Below are positions 35,724 to 43,094 of a stretch of DNA of 64,000 bases, piece after piece. Position numbers and translations under genes: made by a program. The notes under the pieces are model-generated. The model was not told the origin of the DNA and did no database searches. It saw nothing but the letters and a program-made list of their open reading frames with translations. Position 1 is the first letter of the stretch; every line of letters starts with the position of its first letter. The DNA is from Alteromonas genovensis (GTDB lineage: Bacteria > Pseudomonadota > Gammaproteobacteria > Enterobacterales > Alteromonadaceae), in assembly GCF_010500895.1 (NCBI RefSeq), contig NZ_JAAAWO010000012.1, positions 1 to 64,000 of the forward strand, written 5' to 3'.

Positions 35724-36133
35724 ACAGCGACCAAAGAGTTTAATTATTGAATGTTGTATTTCAACAGTTAAGATTATTTATTGCAATAGGTAAATTTATT
35801 TGAACGGGATATAATACTGTTTTTAATCATATTTGTCTGAGTTAAACTGATTTTTGTTAAACGCTGTTTATTAGTCGCAGTTGTGGCAAGAATACCGACG
35901 TAAATTGTAAAAAGGATCAAATAATAATAATAAGTAATTTAACTTGACCGTTTGGTCAGCTTAAATGTCGCGCATTTGTTGTAAAAAACCAAATCTGCGT
36001 AAATAAAAATGCAATTTTGTAATAAAAGTGACACGAAGCTAAAAGACAATCTAGCGAACTTTCGCCCATACCTGGGCGAGCAAAATTGTCGGTAACATCT
36101 AATTAGAAAAATTCTACAAAAAGGGAAACACAC
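35724..36133 (+). other. Divergent promoter region with a short inverted repeat
   Basis: This AT-rich region separates the PhnD-like gene from the TonB-receptor gene. TGACC GTTT GGTCA at 35945-35958 is a five-pair inverted repeat that could be an operator. No gene is supported; a run of As and AAAGGGAAACA precedes the TonB-receptor start. The assignment of the inverted repeat as a binding site is inference. Confidence 0.4.
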
Positions 36134-39100
36134 ATGAACTTTAAAGCAAAACTGAGTCGCGTCGCGATCGCTGTTGCTCTCTCTGCAGGACTTTCCTCCG
36201 CAGCCTTAGCGCAACAAACTTCATCGGGTATTCGTGGCACAATTTTAGATCCTGCAGGTGCCCCTGAAGCGGGTGTTGATATTACCGTAACCCACCTACC
36301 ATCTGGTACACGCAGAACTGTCACTACCAATGAGGATGGTAATTACACGATACAGGGCCTACGTGTAGGTGGGCCATATAAAGTAACTATCGATTCGAAA
36401 GAGTTTGAGGACCAAACACTTGACGGGCTTTTTTTACAGTTAGGCCAGTTTGAAAAAATAAACAGAAAACTAAATTCAAACGATGTCGAAGTCATCACAG
36501 TTTCGGGTTCTTCTACTGGCTCATACTACGAAAATATTGGTGCCAGCAGCTATTTTGGTGAAGAGGCTATACTTGGCCAATCAGGTCTTACGCGAGACAT
36601 AAAAGACGTTATTCGCGCCAATCCACTTGTATCTGTCGGTACTGGTGGCTCACGAGAGCTATCAATTGCGGGTAACAACCCGCGTTTCAATAGTATTACA
36701 GTAGACGGTATTAGCCAGAATGATAACTTTGGCCTAAATGGTGGCGGCTTTCCAACTCAGCGCTCACCTTTTCCTTTGGATGCACTGGACCAAATTACTG
36801 TCGATACAGTGCCCTTTACGGCTAAGCAAGGTGGATTTACTGGTGGCTTGATTAACGCTGTATTTAAATCTGGTACCAATGAGGTTAGTGGGAACTTCTT
36901 CTACGAAAAAATTGGCGATGAACTCGCGGGAGACACTGTAGATTCTCGTGGAAATGATACGGAAATCACATTTGGTGAAGTGACTTATGGCGCTACATTT
37001 GGTGCTCCGATAATCAAAGATAAACTGTTCTTCTTCGGCGCTTATCAAAAACTTGATATTGACACTGCGCTGGAATGGGGACCTGCAGGAGCTGGATTTC
37101 CGAATGACACTGATATCACTTTAGACGAAATTAACGAAGTAATTAATATCGCTCAAAATGTGTATGGCCTGTCGTCAGATCAGGTTGGTGGATTTGAAGC
37201 TTCTCCGGTAGAAGAAGACGAAAGTATCGTAGCTAAATTAGATTGGAACATAAACGACTACCACCGAGCGTCTTTAACTTATCAATACAACAAAGGTAAC
37301 GTAACTGCTAATTTAACCAACAATAATGGCACGTTAACTCTAAGTTCGGGTTTCTACAACCGTAGTGATGAACTTCAAAACTATAGTGCAAAACTTTATT
37401 CTGACTGGAGTGATAATTTCTCCACTGAGATTGCATTCAACGTTCAAGACGTAGATAACGGCCAAGTTTCTTTCAGTGACATTGGCTCAGTGACAATTGA
37501 AGAGGTTGGAGAGCTTGAGAGTGATGTTGAATTTGGTACTGATCCATCGCGTCATGCTAATAAACTAAGTAGTAAGAATACGACTTTCAGAATCGATGCT
37601 AACTATCTCTGGGATGATCACAATATTGAGTTTGGTATTGAGAATCAGTCTTTAGAAGTATTTAATATCTTTCTACAGAACTCAAAAGGAACTGTGGTAT
37701 TCGAAGGGCTAGAAAACTTTAGAAATGGTCTTGCTGCTTCTTACGATTACCAGAATGGTATTGCAAATAATCCTGCAAATGCAGCCGCAGAATTTACAAA
37801 TGACACATTAATGCTCTATGTACAAGATACATGGGATATTAATGATGATTTAACGTTAAGTCTTGGTGTTCGTTACGAGCGTTTCTCGTCTGATGACAGA
37901 CCAGAATTCAACGAAGCAAGCTTTGCAAGAACAGGGGTTCGCAATGATGCTACGTTCGACGGCAGAGATGTAGTTTTACCGCGTTTCAGCTTTAACTATG
38001 CATTTAATGATGACGTAACCTTGCGTGGTGGTATCGGCATGTTTGCCGGTGGGCAACCAAACGTATGGTTAGGTAACTCATTCTCGCAGGCTGGCGTAAA
38101 TTCAGGTCAATTCCAAGCTCAAGACGTACAAATCACAGGTGCAGATATTACCGGTGTATTACCGGCTGCCTCTGCAGCGATTCCTGGCACCGTTGATGAG
38201 TTACTTGCATCAGGTGCCGAAGGAGTAGTGTCTCTACTTGATCCGGATTTTGACATCCCGACTGATATCCGCTCGCAAATTGGTGTCGACTATGTGTTCG
38301 ATATCCCTGGTATTGGCGAGCAGTTTACTTGGTCTACTGAATACATATACACAGACAGAGATGATGCGCCTCACTGGATTGATGTATCACTTCCTGGAAT
38401 TAGTCAAAGCCCTACATCTGGCGGTAGCACTGCGCTGACTGCTACGGGCCAAACGCTTTATGTTGACGATGATGAAAACCGTGACCTTATGTTGACGAAT
38501 TCTTCAGGTGGTCGTTCTAACATTATTACAACTAGCTTGAATAAATCGTGGGAGCAAGGCGTATCTATGTCTTTGTCTTACGCATATCAAGACATCACGG
38601 AAGCTAACCAAGGCACTAGCTCTACATCACAAAGCAACTATCGTTTCTCCCCTCAAATAAACCGAAACGACGCGCTCCTTGGCACTGGCCGATTTGAGAC
38701 AGAGCATCGTTTAGTAGCCTCAATAGGGTATAAGACTGAGTTCTTTAGCGGATATGAAACGAACTTCAATTTATTTTTTGAGCGTCGTTCTGGCCGTCCA
38801 ATCTCTTACACAGCTGCAATGGATAGAGGATTATTAGAATTCGGTAGTGATGAATTTCGCAACGCCGCATTTAGTCCTGAATTCAACAGCGGTAATTACC
38901 TAGCTTACATTCCTGATGTTAACGACCCTAATGTTGTTTATGCATCGCCTGAGCTTGAAGCTGAGTTACAAGCTTCAATTGCGCAGGCCGGTCTTGCTGG
39001 GTATGCAGGTGGGTTTGTACCGAAGGGCGCTGCAAGTGAGCCATGGATTACGACACTTGACTTAAGCGTGACGCAAGAAATTCCTGGATTGATGGAAGGT

Positions 39101-39325
39101 CACAAAGGCCGTTTGATCTTCATTGTAGATAACTTGCTAAATTTAGTTGATAGCAGTGCAGGTCGTGTAAAAACTTCTAACTTTGGTACATTCCGCTTAT
39201 ACGACGTTGACACACTTGACTCACAAGGTCGTTATGTGATCGACAGAGTTCGCGACGATTCGACAGCGTTTGATTCTGACGATTCAACCTGGAGAATCAA
39301 AATTGGTATTAGTTACGACTTCTAA
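36134..39325 (+). CDS. Oar-like TonB-dependent receptor with carboxypeptidase-regulatory-like domain
   Basis: A 1063-residue outer-membrane protein with a signal peptide (cleavage near ALAQQ) and an N-terminal carboxypeptidase-regulatory-like domain (about 27-110: IRGTILDPAGAPEAGVDITV, TNEDGNYTIQGLRVGGPYKV). A plug domain (about 115-260, with EVITVSGSS as TonB-box region and ISIDGISQND-like TVDGISQND) precedes a 22-strand barrel ending in KIGISYDF with a terminal Phe. The architecture is that of the Oar group, which imports large substrates such as peptides or polysaccharide fragments or exports proteins in myxobacteria. No hydrolase locus lies nearby, so the cargo is unknown. It is transcribed divergently from the PhnD-like/membrane-protein pair, a possible local regulator. 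Confidence 0.92.
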   Translation: MNFKAKLSRVAIAVALSAGLSSAALAQQTSSGIRGTILDPAGAPEAGVDITVTHLPSGTRRTVTTNEDGNYTIQGLRVGGPYKVTIDSKEFEDQTLDGLFLQLGQFEKINRKLNSNDVEVITVSGSSTGSYYENIGASSYFGEEAILGQSGLTRDIKDVIRANPLVSVGTGGSRELSIAGNNPRFNSITVDGISQNDNFGLNGGGFPTQRSPFPLDALDQITVDTVPFTAKQGGFTGGLINAVFKSGTNEVSGNFFYEKIGDELAGDTVDSRGNDTEITFGEVTYGATFGAPIIKDKLFFFGAYQKLDIDTALEWGPAGAGFPNDTDITLDEINEVINIAQNVYGLSSDQVGGFEASPVEEDESIVAKLDWNINDYHRASLTYQYNKGNVTANLTNNNGTLTLSSGFYNRSDELQNYSAKLYSDWSDNFSTEIAFNVQDVDNGQVSFSDIGSVTIEEVGELESDVEFGTDPSRHANKLSSKNTTFRIDANYLWDDHNIEFGIENQSLEVFNIFLQNSKGTVVFEGLENFRNGLAASYDYQNGIANNPANAAAEFTNDTLMLYVQDTWDINDDLTLSLGVRYERFSSDDRPEFNEASFARTGVRNDATFDGRDVVLPRFSFNYAFNDDVTLRGGIGMFAGGQPNVWLGNSFSQAGVNSGQFQAQDVQITGADITGVLPAASAAIPGTVDELLASGAEGVVSLLDPDFDIPTDIRSQIGVDYVFDIPGIGEQFTWSTEYIYTDRDDAPHWIDVSLPGISQSPTSGGSTALTATGQTLYVDDDENRDLMLTNSSGGRSNIITTSLNKSWEQGVSMSLSYAYQDITEANQGTSSTSQSNYRFSPQINRNDALLGTGRFETEHRLVASIGYKTEFFSGYETNFNLFFERRSGRPISYTAAMDRGLLEFGSDEFRNAAFSPEFNSGNYLAYIPDVNDPNVVYASPELEAELQASIAQAGLAGYAGGFVPKGAASEPWITTLDLSVTQEIPGLMEGHKGRLIFIVDNLLNLVDSSAGRVKTSNFGTFRLYDVDTLDSQGRYVIDRVRDDSTAFDSDDSTWRIKIGISYDF

Positions 39326-39354
39326 TCAAATGATATAAGACATTTGTAGTGTGA

Positions 39355-39391
39355 AATGCCACTGTCCTTTAAGGACAGTGGCATTTTTTTT
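39355..39391 (+). terminator. Terminator of the TonB-receptor gene
   Basis: A near-perfect 15-pair palindrome (39355-39385) centred on CCTTTAAGG is followed by eight T. Confidence 0.93.
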
Positions 39392-39459
39392 GATCTAATC
39401 ATTCACCTTGGACGAAAGAAGAAGACTCTATTTTCTGGAAATCAACGCAAGGAGGTCAA

Positions 39460-40143
39460 ATGTCAAAGTCTATTCTTATGGTAATGACATCACACGAAAT
39501 CATGGGCGATACGGGTAACAAAACCGGTATGTGGTTAGAAGAGTTTGCCTCTCCCTACTATGCATTCAAAGACCAGGGCTACTTTATTACACTTGCATCG
39601 CCTATGGGTGGTCAGGTACCTATCGACCCCAATAGCCTCTCCGACGACGCGATGACCGACGATGCTATTCGCTACACAAAAGACGATATTGCCCGAAGTG
39701 CAATCGCGTCTACAATTCCGTTAGAAGATGTAAGAGCAGAAGAATTCGATGCGGTATTTTACCCAGGCGGACATGGCCCGTTATGGGATTTGTCGGACAA
39801 CGCTCATTCAATTAAATTAATTGAAGATACTATTGCTGCGAATAAGCCTGTTGGTGCGGTGTGCCATGCGCCAATTGTACTTAAAGACGTGAAGATGCCT
39901 GACGGTAGCTTTCTTGTTGCAGGTAAGGCAGTAACAGGTTTCACAAACAGTGAAGAAGCTGCAATGCAGTTAACTGATGTGGTGCCTTATTTAGTGGAAG
40001 ACGAGCTGCGAAATAAAGGCGGTAAATTTGAAGGTGCAGACGACTTTGCTGTGAAGGTATGTACCGACGGGTTACTGGTAACGGGTCAGAATCCACCGTC
40101 ATCACGACCTGCCGCAGATGCCTTAATTAAGTTGCTGTCATAG
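39460..40143 (+). CDS. DJ-1/PfpI family protein (glyoxalase III- or Hsp31-like)
   Basis: A 227-residue class-I glutamine-amidotransferase-like protein. The nucleophile elbow is GAVCHAPIVL with Cys135, an acidic helix residue is in FDAVFYPGGHGPLWDL, and TGFTNSEEAAMQLTDVVPYL and LLVTGQNPPSSRPAA close the fold. Relatives called glyoxalase III or Hsp31 detoxify methylglyoxal or act as stress chaperones; other family members are amidases. The ribosome-binding site GGAGGT precedes the ATG. It is monocistronic, flanked by terminators on both sides. Confidence 0.9.
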   Translation: MSKSILMVMTSHEIMGDTGNKTGMWLEEFASPYYAFKDQGYFITLASPMGGQVPIDPNSLSDDAMTDDAIRYTKDDIARSAIASTIPLEDVRAEEFDAVFYPGGHGPLWDLSDNAHSIKLIEDTIAANKPVGAVCHAPIVLKDVKMPDGSFLVAGKAVTGFTNSEEAAMQLTDVVPYLVEDELRNKGGKFEGADDFAVKVCTDGLLVTGQNPPSSRPAADALIKLLS

Positions 40144-40201
40144 AGTGCTTAGGTGCACTACATCGATAGTGCGAATAACATGATAACGTGAACTAAAACG
40201 C

Positions 40202-40254
40202 AAAAAGCCGCCAATGGCCTCACTTCATAGTGAATATCCATCGGCGGCTTTTTT
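40202..40254. terminator. Bidirectional terminator after the DJ-1/PfpI gene
   Basis: Outer arms AAAAAGCCGCC (40202-40212) and GGCGGCTTTTTT (40243-40254) carry a second inner pairing (ATGG/CCAT and CACT/AGTG). It serves the plus-strand DJ-1/PfpI gene and could also stop transcripts coming from argR. Confidence 0.85.
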
Positions 40255-40335
40255 ATAGGCTGTGACGTTTATTGCTTGGCGCTACTTAGTAAGATTGTTT
40301 CAGTTAGAGACTGTCCATGTTAAACACTGTCTTAA

Positions 40336-40800
40336 TTAAACGTTGTCGAATAACTCTTCCACACGAATTCGCAATTCTTCAATTTTCTGAACATCCGCAG
40401 GGGCGATAAAGATAGTATCGTCACCGGCAATGGTACCTAGTACGCCATCTTTCTTACTCAATGAGTCGAGCAGGCGAGCAATGAGCTGTGCGGCGCCAGG
40501 GCTAGTTCTAATGATAACCATGACATTGTTGTGTACTACATCAAGCACAAGCTGCTTTAAGGGGCTTTTAGCGGTAGGCATACCCAATTCAGGGGGAAGA
40601 CAGTACACCATGTCCCCACGGGCGTTACGGGTACGTACTGCGCCAAATTTACTGAGCATTCTTGATATCTTCGATTGACTGATGTTGTCAAAATCTTGGG
40701 CCTTTAATGCGTCTACAATTTCACCTTGTGAACCGTAGCTCTCTGCTTTTAGTATCTCTTTGAAAGCTTTAATCAGTTGTTCTTGTTTTGTATTAGCCAT
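40336..40800 (-). CDS. argR: Arginine repressor
   Basis: ArgR of 154 residues, typical length. The N-terminal winged-helix DNA-binding domain contains [20 protein letters not shown] and [17 protein letters not shown]. The C-terminal hexamerisation and arginine-binding domain contains [19 protein letters not shown] and [14 protein letters not shown] with the GDDT arginine-contact motif. It represses arginine biosynthesis when arginine is abundant. It is divergent from mdh, with 261 bases between, an arrangement shared with Vibrio and enteric bacteria. Confidence 0.96.
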   Translation of the reverse strand: MANTKQEQLIKAFKEILKAESYGSQGEIVDALKAQDFDNISQSKISRMLSKFGAVRTRNARGDMVYCLPPELGMPTAKSPLKQLVLDVVHNNVMVIIRTSPGAAQLIARLLDSLSKKDGVLGTIAGDDTIFIAPADVQKIEELRIRVEELFDNV

Positions 40801-41061
40801 TCAGCGCTCTTTTTTCATGTCGTTTATCGTTTTCGTCGGTAGGGCGTGACAAAAACGTGAGAATCTGGTTTTTATTCGCATATTGTGCCCCACAGGTGGA
40901 CTTTAGGCAATTTGTTTGCATAATCATCCATGATAATGAATATTGACAAAATATCGCTGCTTATGACGTCAATAAGACGATCCGGTGATTGAGTTTTCCC
41001 CCGCGTTGCATTAGTGTGACGTTCCGTTTAAATACGTGAGTAATCCCATAGGAGAAATGGT

Positions 41062-42000
41062 ATGAAAGTAGCCGTGTTAGGTGCTGCAGGTGGTATCGGT
41101 CAAGCGCTGTCGTTGTTGTTAAAAACACAATTGCCAGCAGGTTCAGATTTAGCGCTTTATGATGTTGCGCCAGTTGTTCCTGGTGTTGCAGTTGATTTAA
41201 GCCACATCCCCACTGCGGTTAAAGTAACCGGTCACGGTAAAGATGACCTAGCTGGTGCACTAACTGGATCAGACGTTGTTCTTATTCCAGCTGGTATGCC
41301 GCGTAAGCCGGGTATGGATCGTTCTGATCTATTCAACATCAACGCTGGAATCGTTAAAAACCTTATTGAAGGTGTTGCTGATAACTGTCCAGATGCGTGT
41401 GTTGGAATCATCACCAACCCAGTTAATACTACAGTTGCTATCGCAGCTGAAACGCTTAAAGCAAAAGGCGTTTACAACAAAAACAAACTTTTCGGTGTAA
41501 CTACGCTTGACGTTATTCGTGCTGAAACGTTCGTTGCTGAGCTTAAAGGTGTAGATGTTGCTTCTGTGCATGTACCAGTAATTGGTGGTCACTCTGGTAC
41601 AACTATTCTACCTCTTCTTTCACAAGTTGAAGGTGTTGAGTTTACCGACGAAGAAGTGGCTAGCCTAACGACTCGTATCCAAAATGCGGGTACTGAAGTT
41701 GTTGAAGCAAAAGCTGGCGGCGGTTCTGCAACCCTTTCTATGGGTCAAGCAGCAGCGCGTTTCTGCCTGTCTCTTGTAGCAGCAATGCAAGGCGAGAACG
41801 TGGTTGAATACACTTACGTTCAAACTGATGACAGCGATGACGCAGCATTCTTTGCACACCCAGTTCGCCTTAGTGCAAACGGTGTTGAAGAAATCTTGCC
41901 ATACGGTGAGCTAAGCGCATTTGAAGAAAAAGCGAAAAACGACATGCTTGAAGGCCTACGTGGCGATATCAAGCTAGGCGTAGACTTCGTAAACGGCTAA
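41062..42000 (+). CDS. mdh: Malate dehydrogenase
   Basis: NAD-dependent malate dehydrogenase of the TCA cycle, 312 residues. Dinucleotide-binding loop GAAGGIGQ (7-14), substrate arginines in [18 protein letters not shown]-contacting TNPVNTT, and the catalytic His in [14 protein letters not shown] are all present. Length and sequence match the E. coli-type dimeric enzyme. The ribosome-binding site is AGGAGAAATGGT. The 3' side runs directly into a structured repeat region and no simple T-run terminator is visible. Confidence 0.97.
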   Translation: MKVAVLGAAGGIGQALSLLLKTQLPAGSDLALYDVAPVVPGVAVDLSHIPTAVKVTGHGKDDLAGALTGSDVVLIPAGMPRKPGMDRSDLFNINAGIVKNLIEGVADNCPDACVGIITNPVNTTVAIAAETLKAKGVYNKNKLFGVTTLDVIRAETFVAELKGVDVASVHVPVIGGHSGTTILPLLSQVEGVEFTDEEVASLTTRIQNAGTEVVEAKAGGGSATLSMGQAAARFCLSLVAAMQGENVVEYTYVQTDDSDDAAFFAHPVRLSANGVEEILPYGELSAFEEKAKNDMLEGLRGDIKLGVDFVNG

Positions 42001-42035
42001 TTAGGCTGTTGGTGGATGCGCTGCATCCGCCGATA

Positions 42036-42145
42036 AAGGCTGGATACGTAAGGCCTACACAGACACGCCGAGATTCCATCCATGGAGGCTTGGCTGCAGC
42101 ATCCCTGCTGCAGACAGTCTGTTACGCCCTTACGTATCCAGCCTT
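42036..42145. repeat. Long imperfect inverted repeat after mdh
   Basis: Arms 42036-42054 (AAGGCTGGATACGTAAGGC) and 42126-42145 pair with a single bulge. Inside lie smaller palindromes such as CTGCAGC...GCTGCAG near 42093-42112. A further stem (GGTGGATGC/GCATCCGCC, 42011-42030) precedes it. The unit looks like an intergenic palindromic repeat element, unrelated in sequence to the GACAGGCA family at the left end of the window. The plus-strand open frame across it is a by-product of the repeat. Confidence 0.7.
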
Positions 42146-42190
42146 TTTGTTACACCCTGTAGGCTTCGCCGCCGCATCCATGCGCGGGCT
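42115..42190 (+). repeat. 76-bp exact direct repeat, copy 1
   Basis: Identical over 76 bases to 42283-42358, at an offset of 168 bases. It begins CAGTCTGTTACGCCCTTACG and includes the right arm of the long inverted repeat, so copy 2 carries only half of that palindrome. The 92 bases between copies (42191-42282) hold nothing recognisable. Confidence 0.95.
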
Positions 42191-42282
42191 CTTGAAAGAG
42201 TAAAAGCCTGCTAATCACAAGCCTTCCAGTTTAAGCATTCCCCGCATAGCATCGATTCACTGCGTTTTAAAATAGTTACATG

Positions 42283-42358
42283 CAGTCTGTTACGCCCTTA
42301 CGTATCCAGCCTTTTTGTTACACCCTGTAGGCTTCGCCGCCGCATCCATGCGCGGGCT
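42283..42358 (+). repeat. 76-bp exact direct repeat, copy 2
   Basis: Second copy of 42115-42190 with no differences. It lies 76 bases from the end of the minus-strand small membrane-protein gene. Confidence 0.95.
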
Positions 42359-42434
42359 TTTTAGAGAGGGATAGCCTGCTTATGACAACACTGCCAGTTT
42401 TAAGCGCTCTTTATGTGGTAACAAGAACTCAGTT

Positions 42435-42626
42435 TTAATCGTTGTCTCGTTCATTGCTTTTAGTCATCTCTTTTATAACAACATGCTGCAAAATTGCTAT
42501 ATAGCCAAGCGTCAATACAACGAAGAAGTCAAAGAAATCGTTATTATCTCCTTTTACTTGTACTAAAATGAAGGCGGACATAATAAGAACTGCATATATC
42601 GAGCTGCTTATTTTTAAATAATTCAT
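42435..42626 (-). CDS. 63-residue two-helix membrane protein, candidate immunity protein
   Basis: The product begins MNYLKISSSIYAVLIMSAFI and has two hydrophobic helices (about 10-24 and 32-50) joined by a short acidic loop (KGDNNDFFD), ending in a charged tail (EMTKSNERDND). An AAGGAG sequence lies 11 bases before the ATG. It follows the double-glycine-leader peptide gene by 55 bases on the same strand, so the two are probably co-transcribed. Small two-helix membrane proteins encoded next to class II microcins or bacteriocins are usually immunity proteins. That role here rests on position and topology only. Confidence 0.6.
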   Translation of the reverse strand: MNYLKISSSIYAVLIMSAFILVQVKGDNNDFFDFFVVLTLGYIAILQHVVIKEMTKSNERDND

Positions 42627-42681
42627 AATTACAATAGCTCCTTTAACCGCCTTCCTTAGAAAGGACTTTAATATGGGCTTT

Positions 42682-42855
42682 CTATTTGTCCATCACATAG
42701 CCGATAAACATCATGGCACCACCGACAGCTAAGCCAAAAGCGCCAGTGGCTGGTCCTCCAGCAATTCCCAGACCGATAACGGCTATTCCGCCTGATGTCC
42801 AATCATTCATTCCACCAGATACCGCTTCTATTTCGTTAGTTTTCATCTCTTGCAT
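42682..42855 (-). CDS. Candidate class II microcin/bacteriocin precursor with double-glycine leader
   Basis: An unlisted 57-residue frame with a strong ribosome-binding site, GAGGAG at 42862-42867, six bases before the ATG. The first 15 residues, MQEMKTNEIEAVSGG, follow the double-glycine leader pattern closely (hydrophobic and acidic positions, E-I-x-x-V-S-G-G), and resemble the leader of microcin V. Cleavage after GG would release a 42-residue core, MNDWTSGGIAVIGLGIAGG followed by a Gly/Ala-rich helix with several GxxxG spacings and the C terminus FIGYVMDK. It has no cysteines. This is the composition of pore-forming class II microcins and two-peptide bacteriocins. A C39-peptidase ABC exporter would be needed and is not in the window. 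Function is inferred, not shown. Confidence 0.7.
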   Translation of the reverse strand: MQEMKTNEIEAVSGGMNDWTSGGIAVIGLGIAGGPATGAFGLAVGGAMMFIGYVMDK

Positions 42856-43044
42856 AATAATCTCCTCAGTGATTTATGGGTTTGTATTGTTACTGCAAAT
42901 ACACGCCTAACGATATAGTGGGTGATACTAGAAGGTAACTGTCCCGAGTGAGGGAATCAGCATTGCTGCGAATAAAAAATAGAACTAAAGCTTCACAATC
43001 TAATAAAGTGATAAAGAAATAGAGCAAGTGCTGAAATAGGATAT

Positions 43045-43073
43045 AAAAAACCCGCGTTAAACGCGGGTTTTTG
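43045..43073. terminator. Terminator of ppc
   Basis: Stem CCCGCGT/ACGCGGG (43051-43057 with 43061-43067) has six A before and five T after. Oriented for the minus-strand ppc, whose stop lies 22 bases away, and could work in both directions. Confidence 0.9.
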
Positions 43074-43094
43074 ATGTTTTTTTAATATGGCTGA

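Noticed and set aside
42009-42203. Plus-strand open frame of 64 codons immediately after mdh
   Set aside because: It runs across the palindromic repeat element and has no ribosome-binding site; the sequence reflects repeat structure, not coding constraint.
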